Part shown: positions 1-4,685 of the stretch, piece by piece
How positions within the stretch are numbered: the stretch's first letter is position 1
How the letters are laid out: each line of letters opens with the position of its first letter
DNA from: an uncultured Eubacterium sp.
Lineage (GTDB): Bacteria; Bacillota; Clostridia; Lachnospirales; Lachnospiraceae
Assembly (NCBI GenBank): GCA_946611445.1
Contig: CAMODP010000090.1
Coordinates: 1 to 7,178 of the forward strand
DNA: 7,178 nucleotides
Reading direction: 5' to 3'
Made by a program: the position numbers and the translations under genes
Notes under the pieces: generated by a model
Told to the model about the DNA's origin: nothing
Seen by the model: only the letters and a program-made list of their open reading frames with translations
The model's database searches: none

Positions 1-331
1 TCATCTTCCGCAGATAATCCGGATGCCATTCATCATCATCGTCCAGGAAAAACAGATATTTGTGCCTGCCTCTTCGCAGTGCCTCACGCAGAATGACATT
101 TTTGGCGCGGGTATCGGATACAAGGTCTCTGTCGATATCCACATACTCCACCGGAAGGTCACGGAACTGCTCTCTTACTGCCGCCTTGTGTTCAGCGCTC
201 CTGTCATGAAATCCCAGATAGATCGTCCATGTCCCCTGAAAGTCCTGCCGGACGACAGAATCCACCGCCCTTTTTACGATCAAAGGCGGATAGAAATTCA
301 GGATCAGGATGGCTGCGTCGCTGTGTATCAT
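1..331 (-). CDS. Family 2 glycosyltransferase (partial, N-terminal 110 residues)
   Basis: The gene starts at an ATG (331-329) and leaves the window at position 1, so only about 110 N-terminal residues are seen. They fit the start of a GT-A fold glycosyltransferase of family GT2. There is a hydrophobic first strand with an Asn-Phe-Tyr-Pro loop (residues 6-16), a helix with AVDSVVRQDF (22-31), and a second strand ending in HDRS, where D43 takes the place of the usual nucleotide-binding Asp. TRAKN follows at 74-78, then the DxD-type metal/nucleotide site LDDDDEWHP (96-104). Enzymes of this family move a sugar from a nucleotide-sugar donor to a growing glycan at the cytoplasmic face. The ATG overlaps the TGA of the upstream dehydratase gene by 4 nt (ATGA), so translation is probably coupled. 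Donor and acceptor cannot be read from this fragment. Confidence 0.82.
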   Translation of the reverse strand, partial: MIHSDAAILILNFYPPLIVKRAVDSVVRQDFQGTWTIYLGFHDRSAEHKAAVREQFRDLPVEYVDIDRDLVSDTRAKNVILREALRRGRHKYLFFLDDDDEWHPDYLRKM

Positions 332-1446
332 CTGCCCTCTTTTTCCTTCTCTTCTCTTATGAATGACGTCTCCAGAAGCTTTTGGACGATTTCTTCCGCC
401 GTCAGCTGCCTGGTGCTGCGGCTGGTAAAGCCCCCGGCCAGTCCGGCCGTTCCCGCGTTTCCGCTGTTCTCATTCCCGGACTCCTCCTGAACAGACCAGG
501 TTTTTTTTCCATCTGCAGAGGAGCAGACCGTCTCCTTCTGCATATAATTCAGATTCCTGCCGTCAGCCCGGATCCGGAAATATGCGCCGAGGTCCTCCAC
601 GCGTCCCAGTTCCTCCCTGCTGATCAGGGTTTCATCCATCTTTTCTGCGTGCCTGATTCCCACGAACCGGATACCGGTATCACCAAACAGCATCTGAACT
701 GCTCTTGCGAGATCTCCCATGGCCGCCGCCTCTGCTTTCGGAACAAAGATATCTCCCGGATGACCGTACACAAAGGCGTATTTTACCAGTTCCACCGCTT
801 CCTCCAGGCTCATCAGGAAACGTGTCATCACCGGATCCGTAACCGTAACCGGCCTCCCGGCCCGGATCTGCCCGATAAAAACCGGGATCACACTGCCCCT
901 GCTGCCCATCACGTTCCCGTACCGCACGCAGCAGATCACCGTACCGTGATCCGGATCTTCCTGCAGCGCTCTGGCCATGATTACTTTTTCCATCAGGCCC
1001 TTGCTCATCCCCATTGCATTTACGGGGTACACAGCTTTATCCGTAGAGAGACACACGACACGTTCCGCGCAGGCTTCGCAGGCAGCCCTCAGCACATGAT
1101 CCGTACCAATAATATTGGTCCTGACAGCCTCCATGGGGAAAAACTCGCTGGATGGTATCTGCTTCAGGGCCGCGGCATGAAACACATACGATACATTTTT
1201 CATCGCATCCTGCAGGGAAGAAAGGTTCCGGACATCCCCGATGATAAACCGGACTTTACCCGCATACTGCGGGTATTGCTCCTGCAGCGCACGCCGCAGG
1301 TCATCCTGCTTTTTCTCATCCCGGGAAAAGATGCGGATCTCTTTTAAGCCGGCGGGGAGAAAAGCCCGCAGCACTTCCTGACCGAAGCTGCCTGTTCCCC
1401 CGGTAATCAAAAGCGTTTTTCCTGACAAAATCGCATTTGTATCCAT
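328..1446 (-). CDS. UDP-GlcNAc 4,6-dehydratase/5-epimerase, CapE/FnlA-type polysaccharide biosynthesis protein (SDR)
   Basis: This 372-aa extended short-chain dehydrogenase has the Rossmann NAD(P) motif TGGTGSFG (residues 15-22), GDVRN (70-74), HAAALKQIP (90-98) and the active-site stretch LSTDKAVYPVNAMGMSK (133-149). In the YxxxK position the Tyr is Met (M145, with K149). That is the Ser-Met-Lys triad of CapE/FnlA/WbjB enzymes rather than the Ser-Tyr-Lys of PseB. Those enzymes convert UDP-GlcNAc to a 4-keto-6-deoxy-L-sugar, the first step towards UDP-L-FucNAc and related capsule or O-antigen sugars; that function is inferred here. The C-terminal part keeps the family patterns EKMDETLISREE (268-279), YFRIRADGRNLNY (289-301) and a last helix after FTSRSTRQL. 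Between them (about 304-338) is a Gly/Asn/Ser/Ala-rich insert, making the protein about 30 residues longer than CapE as I recall it. The ATG lies 4 nt after the radical SAM stop, with an AGG-type SD overlapping that stop. Confidence 0.88.
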   Translation of the reverse strand: MDTNAILSGKTLLITGGTGSFGQEVLRAFLPAGLKEIRIFSRDEKKQDDLRRALQEQYPQYAGKVRFIIGDVRNLSSLQDAMKNVSYVFHAAALKQIPSSEFFPMEAVRTNIIGTDHVLRAACEACAERVVCLSTDKAVYPVNAMGMSKGLMEKVIMARALQEDPDHGTVICCVRYGNVMGSRGSVIPVFIGQIRAGRPVTVTDPVMTRFLMSLEEAVELVKYAFVYGHPGDIFVPKAEAAAMGDLARAVQMLFGDTGIRFVGIRHAEKMDETLISREELGRVEDLGAYFRIRADGRNLNYMQKETVCSSADGKKTWSVQEESGNENSGNAGTAGLAGGFTSRSTRQLTAEEIVQKLLETSFIREEKEKEGR

Positions 1447-1450
1447 ACTT

Positions 1451-2338
1451 CTACCTGCATTCGTATCCGACTGACCGGATCTGTGTCAGATACCGGCTCC
1501 CGGGGCACAGCCCTTTCGTACTGCCGCCTGCCGCGCTGCGGCGTTTCCGCAGCAGCAGACAGGGATGAAGTTCTGTCCCGTCAGTACCCATCCCAAACAC
1601 AATCCGTCCTGCTTCACAGGTACAGCCGCTGCTCCGGGCGAGAAGCTGCTTTGTATTGATCTCCATGTCCTGAAATCTGTCTCGCACAGCTGCAACCTGC
1701 CGCTCCAGCAGTTTCTGTATGGCGGGTTCAAATAAATCGTTCCTGCCGGTGCCGATGGGGATCAGTCCGAGAAAAGAAGCGGATCTTACGCCCAATTCAT
1801 GCAGAAAGGCCGTCATCTGCGCAATCTGTCCTGAAAAAGGCACATCGACCACGGTAGTGGTGTGGACAGTGATGCCTGCCTGCACCAGCCGGCGGACGGC
1901 ATCTCTGACGCGGTTAAAGCTTCCCGGCACCCGGCGCATGGCGTCATGGCGTGTTTCTTCGAATCCGTCGATGGAAATGGATATCTCACTCAAACGCATT
2001 TTCAGCTTTTCTGTGACAGTCTCGTCCAGAAGCATGCCGTTGCTGCAGACATCCATCTCAAATCCCCGTTCCCCGAAATAATCCAGGATTCGGAAAAACT
2101 GCGGATGCAGCAGCGGTTCACCGCCGGATAGGATGATGTTGTCGATTCGGGCCTCTCTCAGAATGCCGGCAGTCACATCCAGATTCCGGACATCATAGTA
2201 AGCCGGCCCGGATCCGCTGCGATGGCAGAATGGACAGTTCAGATTACAGTCTGTGGTGATCTCCCAGCATACACGTTTCCCCAGACTCTCTTCCCTGCTT
2301 CGAAAGCAGCATATACTGTCATATCCATTCATCGTCAT
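1451..2338 (-). CDS. Radical SAM protein, possibly SPASM-like C-terminus
   Basis: This 295-aa protein carries the radical SAM 4Fe-4S motif CxxxCxxC as C31-NLN-C35-PF-C38, preceded by CWEITTD. It also has the SAM-binding SGGEP (71-75), the strand motif DVCSNGMLL (96-104) and the SISIDG strand (120-125), followed by HDAMRRVPGSFNRV. This order is that of MoaA/PqqE/SkfB-like enzymes. The C-terminal region has further cysteines, C239, C241, C260, C278 and C294, with CEAG and a TDG-xxx-HPC pattern. That resembles an auxiliary-cluster (SPASM/twitch) domain, but the stretch after C260 is unusually basic and short. Substrate is unknown. The gene leads an operon with a UDP-sugar dehydratase and a glycosyltransferase, so a role in making or modifying a surface glycan is possible but is inference. 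M3 (2330-2332) is an alternative start with a better-spaced GAAAGAAG SD. Confidence 0.87.
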   Translation of the reverse strand: MTMNGYDSICCFRSREESLGKRVCWEITTDCNLNCPFCHRSGSGPAYYDVRNLDVTAGILREARIDNIILSGGEPLLHPQFFRILDYFGERGFEMDVCSNGMLLDETVTEKLKMRLSEISISIDGFEETRHDAMRRVPGSFNRVRDAVRRLVQAGITVHTTTVVDVPFSGQIAQMTAFLHELGVRSASFLGLIPIGTGRNDLFEPAIQKLLERQVAAVRDRFQDMEINTKQLLARSSGCTCEAGRIVFGMGTDGTELHPCLLLRKRRSAAGGSTKGLCPGSRYLTQIRSVGYECR

Positions 2339-2454
2339 CTTCTTTCACATTTTGTACTGATAAACGGGTTAATTGTTGGAAAATGAAGCTATATTTATAA
2401 TAGTTATACCACAAAACCCGTTTACGCATAGGTCAATTCAGGCAAAACAACTTG
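2339..2454 (-). promoter_or_regulatory. AT-rich leader/promoter region of the radical SAM-glycan operon
   Basis: This 116-nt gap between the NUDIX stop and the radical SAM start is much richer in A+T than its surroundings. On the minus strand it holds several -10-like hexamers: TATAAC (2408-2403), TATTAT (2402-2397) and TATAAA (2399-2394). It also holds -35-like TTGACC (2436-2431) and TTGACA (2458-2453), the latter overlapping the NUDIX stop. No pair has the ideal 16-18 nt spacing; TTGACC to TATAAC is 22 nt. A promoter here is therefore likely, but I cannot assign its exact position. No clear terminator for the NUDIX gene is visible in the gap. Confidence 0.4.
2361..2424. repeat. Perfect 10-bp inverted repeat flanking the AT-rich core
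   Basis: TAAACGGGTT at 2361-2370 is the exact reverse complement of AACCCGTTTA at 2415-2424, with 44 bp between the arms. The arm centres are 54 bp apart, close to five helical turns. The pair brackets the -10-like sequences of the operon leader, so it could be two facing operator sites. Read as RNA it could be a long-loop stem in the 5' leader. The arms are GC-containing in an AT-rich stretch, so chance is an unlikely but possible explanation. Confidence 0.6.
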
Positions 2455-3012
2455 TCAAAATCGGAAATTTTTCTGTGCCGCGCAGGCCAGGATTCCCGCG
2501 ACAGTTTTTGCGTCGCGGATCTCTCCGGAAGCGATCATCCCGAACAGTTCTTCCATGTGGAAACTGACCGTACGGATGTCTTCTGCCTCGTCCGGCTGTG
2601 GAGGACCTTCTGCCGAGAGCCCTTCCGCCAGAAAGATATCCGTCTGTTCATCACAGTAGGCAACTGCCGTATCCAGGGTGCAGAGATAGCGGAAAGTCTC
2701 AGCACAATACCCGGTTTCCTCACGCAGCTCCCTGGCCGCCGTACGGGCAGTACTCTCCTCCGCATCCCGGCCGCCCGCGGGAAGCTCCAGCGTTTCGCGG
2801 CCCACGGCAGGCCGGTACTGCCTGATCATCAGAATCCTGCCATCCGGCAGCACGGGCACCACACAGGCGCCGCCGCCTTTTCTGTGGTGGATAAAATCCC
2901 ACTCTTCTGTCTTACCGTCCGGCAGCTGTACAGTGTCCCGGCAAAAATCCAGCACAGCCCCGTTGTATACAGTCTTTCTGTCAAGTCTCCGCAGCCGCCC
3001 ATTCTTTTTCAT
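2455..3012 (-). CDS. NUDIX hydrolase, ADP-ribose pyrophosphatase (NudF) type
   Basis: This 185-aa protein contains a complete 23-residue Nudix box, GX5EX7REUXEEXGU, from G80 to Y102 (E86, R94-E95, E98-E99, G101). The helix-loop-helix formed by this box binds the Mg2+ that activates water for diphosphate hydrolysis. Upstream elements match bacterial ADP-ribose pyrophosphatases: LPDGKTEEWDFIHHRKG (30-46), VVPVLPDGRILMIRQYRP (51-68) and ETLELPAG (73-80). These enzymes split ADP-ribose into AMP and ribose 5-phosphate in the cytoplasm. The ribose 5-phosphate link to the rpiB domain further right is only a pathway coincidence. Length is usual for the family. The start has AAAGGA about 11 nt upstream, a rather long spacing. 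A nearer ATG (10 nt upstream) is out of frame. The gene is divergent from the Cys-rich gene. I am sure of the superfamily and less sure of the substrate. Confidence 0.9.
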   Translation of the reverse strand: MKKNGRLRRLDRKTVYNGAVLDFCRDTVQLPDGKTEEWDFIHHRKGGGACVVPVLPDGRILMIRQYRPAVGRETLELPAGGRDAEESTARTAARELREETGYCAETFRYLCTLDTAVAYCDEQTDIFLAEGLSAEGPPQPDEAEDIRTVSFHMEELFGMIASGEIRDAKTVAGILACAAQKNFRF

Positions 3013-3083
3013 TCCTGTTCATATCCTTTCCAACGTAAAAACGTTCAGAGGCAGAAGTCAGTTTCCTGTCTCCGGGAAAAGTT

Positions 3084-3099
3084 TTCACATCACTGTGAA
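3084..3099. promoter_or_regulatory. Small palindrome in the divergent intergenic region (possible operator)
   Basis: TTCACA-TCAC-TGTGAA is a perfect 6-bp inverted repeat with a 4-nt centre. It lies between the divergent NUDIX and Cys-rich genes, about 40 bp upstream of the -35 box of the latter. A second small one, AACGT-AAAA-ACGTT (3032-3045), lies in the NUDIX leader. Either could be a regulator site, but I recognise no specific regulator. The rest of the 3013-3219 gap shows only the promoter and RBS listed separately. I see no convincing promoter for the NUDIX gene. Confidence 0.25.
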
Positions 3100-3136
3100 T
3101 TTTTCGCTTCTCTCGCGCGCAAATCATTGCACTTCA

Positions 3137-3165
3137 TTGAAAACTCTGTATTTTTCTGCTATACT
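3137..3165 (+). promoter_or_regulatory. Sigma-A type promoter with extended -10
   Basis: The -35 box TTGAAA (3137-3142) and -10 box TATACT (3160-3165) are separated by 17 nt. A TG one base before the -10 (TGC at 3157-3159) makes an extended -10. Transcription would begin near 3172 and give a leader of about 48 nt before the ATG at 3220. This is the best promoter in the window and implies solid expression of the Cys-rich protein under housekeeping sigma factor. Confidence 0.8.
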
Positions 3166-3204
3166 TATTGAGAATTTATGTTTTTACTATACACGATTAC
3201 ATGC

Positions 3205-3210
3205 AGGAGG
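3205..3210 (+). promoter_or_regulatory. Strong RBS deciding the start of the Cys-rich gene
   Basis: AGGAGG ends 9 nt before the ATG at 3220. An in-frame ATG at 3178 would add 14 residues. It lies only about 6 nt after the predicted transcription start and has no SD, so the 3220 start is preferred. Confidence 0.85.
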
Positions 3211-3219
3211 TATAGAAAA

Positions 3220-3912
3220 ATGGAGGAGAATAAAAAAGATCTTTCTGAAAGCGTAAAAAAACTGCTTCAGGCAGGCATGGACGTTGCCGCCGCCACAAAA
3301 GAAAAATCCAAAGAAATTTTCGGTGACCTGGTGAAAAAAGGCGAGCAGGCCGTCAACCAGAATGAGACACTCAAAGAAAAACTGAACGAAGCCGGCGAGC
3401 TGGCAAAATCAGCAGGTGAGAAGGCAAAATCCACGCTGAAAGAGACAGCAGACCGCTTTGCGGCTGACCAGTTTGCGAAGGGACTTGATTTTTCCGAGCT
3501 GCTCGACCGTCTGACACCGGAACAGCTCGCCGCCCTGAAAGAGCAGATCGCCCTCAAAGAAGCAGAGCCCGCTGAAGAAGAGCTCTTCTGTGAAGCCAGC
3601 CAGAATATCTCCGAAGAGGAAAAAGCTGAGGAAGAAGAGGCTGAAGAAAGCTGCTGCTGTTCTGAAGAAAAGGCTGAAGATGAAGGCTGCTGCTGCTCTG
3701 AAGAGAAAGCCGAAGAAGGCTGCTGCTCTGAGGAGAAGGCCGAAGAAAGTTGCTGCTGTTCTGAGGAGAAGGCCGAAGAAAGCTGCTGCTCTGAGGAGAA
3801 AGCCGAAGAAAGCTGCTGCTCTGAAGAGAAAGCCGAAGAAAGCTGCTGCTCTGAAGAGAAAGCCGAAGAAGGCTGTGATTGCGGCGAGCCGGAAGGAAAA
3901 GCGGAAGCATAA
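3220..3912 (+). CDS. Phasin-like helical protein with an acidic cysteine-cluster repeat tail
   Basis: This 230-aa protein has no signal peptide or membrane segment, so it should be cytoplasmic. Residues 1-115 are predicted to be almost all helix and resemble the short phasin/PHA-regulator-like proteins of Firmicutes. The visible pattern is LLQAGMDVAAATKEKSKEIF, then LVKKGE, then long Lys/Glu/Ala heptads to about 110, probably a coiled coil. Residues 116-141 are strongly acidic. Residues 142-215 are seven tandem repeats of the type E-E-S/G-C-C-(C)-S-E-E-K-A, 10-12 residues each. They are followed by a last half unit, EEGCDCGEPEGKAEA. Twenty cysteines in all, 19 of them in the tail, sit as CC or CCC clusters among Glu. 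This suggests metal or thiol chemistry, for example soft-metal binding, but that is inference; I know no characterised protein with this tail. The gene stands alone, with its own promoter and a terminator just after it. Confidence 0.88.
   Translation: MEENKKDLSESVKKLLQAGMDVAAATKEKSKEIFGDLVKKGEQAVNQNETLKEKLNEAGELAKSAGEKAKSTLKETADRFAADQFAKGLDFSELLDRLTPEQLAALKEQIALKEAEPAEEELFCEASQNISEEEKAEEEEAEESCCCSEEKAEDEGCCCSEEKAEEGCCSEEKAEESCCCSEEKAEESCCSEEKAEESCCSEEKAEESCCSEEKAEEGCDCGEPEGKAEA
3643..3870 (+). repeat. In-frame tandem repeat array (30-36 bp units) encoding the Cys tail
   Basis: Seven direct units encode residues 142-152, 153-164, 165-174, 175-185, 186-195, 196-205 and 206-215, followed by a partial unit. 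Unit lengths of 30, 33 and 36 bp are all multiples of three, so the frame is kept. The units at 3805-3834 and 3835-3864 are identical, and 3775-3804 differs from them by one base. The distal units are therefore the youngest, and copy number probably changes by slippage. The repeat lacks stop codons in other frames too, which gives long spurious ORFs on both strands. Confidence 0.93.
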
Positions 3913-3925
3913 ACACAGAACCGAA

Positions 3926-3961
3926 GGAGACGGAGGAGACAGGGGTCAGACCCCTGTCTCC
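3926..3961 (+). repeat. REP-like palindromic element, copy 1 (+ orientation)
   Basis: The element consists of a tail, GGAGAC plus GGA (3926-3934), and a perfect palindrome: GGAGACAGGGGTC (3935-3947), one central A, then GACCCCTGTCTCC (3949-3961). The tail is a partial duplicate of the left arm and gives the element a direction. Compared with copies 2 and 3 read on the minus strand, it differs only by one- or two-base indels in the tail. It lies 13 bp after the stop of the Cys-rich gene. Confidence 0.88.
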
Positions 3962-3968
3962 CTTTTTT
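3935..3968 (+). terminator. Rho-independent terminator of the Cys-rich gene, built on element copy 1
   Basis: The 13-bp GC-rich stem (3935-3961, minimal loop around the central A) is followed on the plus strand by CTTTTTTAT, with six T at 3963-3968. It starts 22 nt after the TAA of the Cys-rich gene. In practice the inner pairs would open to form a loop of 3-5 nt. Confidence 0.82.
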
Positions 3969-3991
3969 ATCGGAAACCTGCAGCCTCGCGC

Positions 3992-4024
3992 AAAGAAGGA
4001 GACAGGGGTCTGACCCCTGTCTCC
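3992..4024 (-). terminator. Possible terminator of the dCMP deaminase operon (element copy 2)
   Basis: On the minus strand the 13-bp stem of copy 2 is followed by TTCTTTG, a short, interrupted T stretch. It begins about 80 nt after the deaminase stop. The stem is strong but the T tract is weak. Together with copy 1 it would separate two convergent transcripts. Confidence 0.45.
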
Positions 4025-4034
4025 TCCTGTCTCC
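3998..4034 (-). repeat. REP-like palindromic element, copy 2 (- orientation)
   Basis: The same perfect palindrome lies at 3998-4010 and 4012-4024 around a central T. The tail is on the right, TCCTGTCTCC (4025-4034), so the element points the opposite way to copy 1. Copies 1 and 2 are 36 bp apart and inverted, the layout of REP doublets (BIME/REPIN). Read on the minus strand it matches copy 1 except for one extra A in the tail. Confidence 0.87.
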
Positions 4035-4081
4035 TCCCGCTGATTTCTATCTCTTATCTCTGTTCTCGTTGGTTCCTGTCG

Positions 4082-4095
4082 CTGAACCCTGTCTC
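4082..4095. repeat. Decayed half copy of the REP-like element
   Basis: CTGAACCCTGTCTC matches the right half of the element (CTGACCCCTGTCTC) at 13 of 14 positions. The expected left arm is replaced by GGTTCCTGTCG, which leaves only a 5-bp GGTTC/GAACC pairing. It lies between copy 2 and the end of the deaminase gene and suggests older insertions of the same element here. Confidence 0.5.
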
Positions 4096-4104
4096 TTCGT
4101 TTCC

Positions 4105-4593
4105 TTACACCTGTATTTCCAGTTTCCGGCCGCTTGGCTCGTATCTGCGGAATTCCACACCTGCTGCCTGAAACATCATCTTGGAAGCGATGACAGAAGG
4201 CGTTCCGTCGTATTTGTCACAGTCGTAAATAACTGTCTTGATACCTGCCTGAATGATGGCCTTGGCGCATTCGTTGCAGGGAAACAGTGATACATAAAGC
4301 TTTGAGCCTTCCAGGCTGCCGCCGCGGTAATTCAGTATGGCATTCAGCTCACTGTGTGTCACATATACGTATTTTGTCTTCAGCGGATCGTCCGACTCCC
4401 GGGCCCAGGGAAACTCTTCATCGGAACATCCCTGCGGGAATCCGTTATATCCCATTGACAGAATCTTATTGTCAGCGCTGACAATGCAGCAGCCGACCTG
4501 GGAATTCGGGTCTTTTGAGCGCATGCCTGCCAGCTTGGCGACGGCCATGAAATACTCATCCCAGCTGATATAATCTGTGCGTTTTCCTGCCAT
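4105..4593 (-). CDS. Deoxycytidylate (dCMP) deaminase, DCTD-like
   Basis: This 162-aa zinc deaminase would convert dCMP to dUMP, supplying thymidylate synthesis. The zinc and catalytic residues are H80-S-E82 and P105-C106-N-E-C109. The first motif reads HSE rather than the common HAE, but the His ligand and proton-shuttling Glu are kept. SKDPNSQVG (26-34), GYNGFPQGCSD (48-58), KYVYVTHSELNAI (74-86) and LFPCNECAKAIIQAGIK (103-119) resemble eukaryotic and T4-type dCMP deaminases more than Bacillus subtilis ComEB, which carries extra Cys/His and is longer at its N-terminus. The GYNG region is where dCTP/dTTP allosteric control acts in DCTD-type enzymes; whether it does here is unknown. It is the last gene of the upp operon, 92 nt after upp. 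The SD is weak (GGTAAGAAAAA before the ATG), unlike upp and rpiB, so it may be poorly translated. comEB is the usual genome label. Confidence 0.9.
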   Translation of the reverse strand: MAGKRTDYISWDEYFMAVAKLAGMRSKDPNSQVGCCIVSADNKILSMGYNGFPQGCSDEEFPWARESDDPLKTKYVYVTHSELNAILNYRGGSLEGSKLYVSLFPCNECAKAIIQAGIKTVIYDCDKYDGTPSVIASKMMFQAAGVEFRRYEPSGRKLEIQV

Positions 4594-4638
4594 TTTTTCT
4601 TACCATTATTAGGAAGGACGGAGAGGTACGGGTCGGAT

Positions 4639-4674
4639 GGAGACAGGGGTCTGACCCCTGTCTCCTCTGTCTCC
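4639..4674 (-). repeat. REP-like palindromic element, copy 3 (- orientation), between upp and the deaminase gene
   Basis: The palindrome lies at 4639-4651 and 4653-4665 around a central T, with the tail TCTGTCTCC at 4666-4674. It has the same orientation as copy 2, and both flank the deaminase gene. On the minus strand it begins 11 nt after the upp stop, but no T tract follows (ATCCGACC). It is therefore not a classical terminator and may instead protect or process the upp transcript end or lower deaminase expression. Confidence 0.87.
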
Positions 4675-4685
4675 TTTCGAGTCGA

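Noticed and set aside
382..1347. A 321-codon plus-strand ORF opposite the dehydratase gene
   Set aside because: It is antisense to a gene with clear SDR motifs, is rich in His/Arg/Pro as expected of a shadow frame, and has no recognisable domain.
3178..3219. An upstream start adding 14 residues to the Cys-rich protein
   Set aside because: It lacks an SD and lies almost at the predicted transcription start, while the ATG at 3220 has AGGAGG at ideal spacing.
3652..3879. Selenocysteine or recoding in the Cys clusters
   Set aside because: All cluster codons are TGC or TGT. There is no in-frame TGA.
3554..3916. A Ser/Leu-rich minus-strand ORF through the repeats
   Set aside because: It is the complement of the repeat array and shows no RBS or family pattern.
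3926..4034. A CRISPR array made of the palindromic repeats
   Set aside because: There are too few copies, orientations are mixed, spacers are not of regular length and there are no cas genes.
3590..4171. A basic Lys/Ala-rich plus-strand ORF through the tandem repeats
   Set aside because: It arises because the repeat unit has no stop in another frame. It lacks an RBS and crosses the terminator and the end of the deaminase gene.
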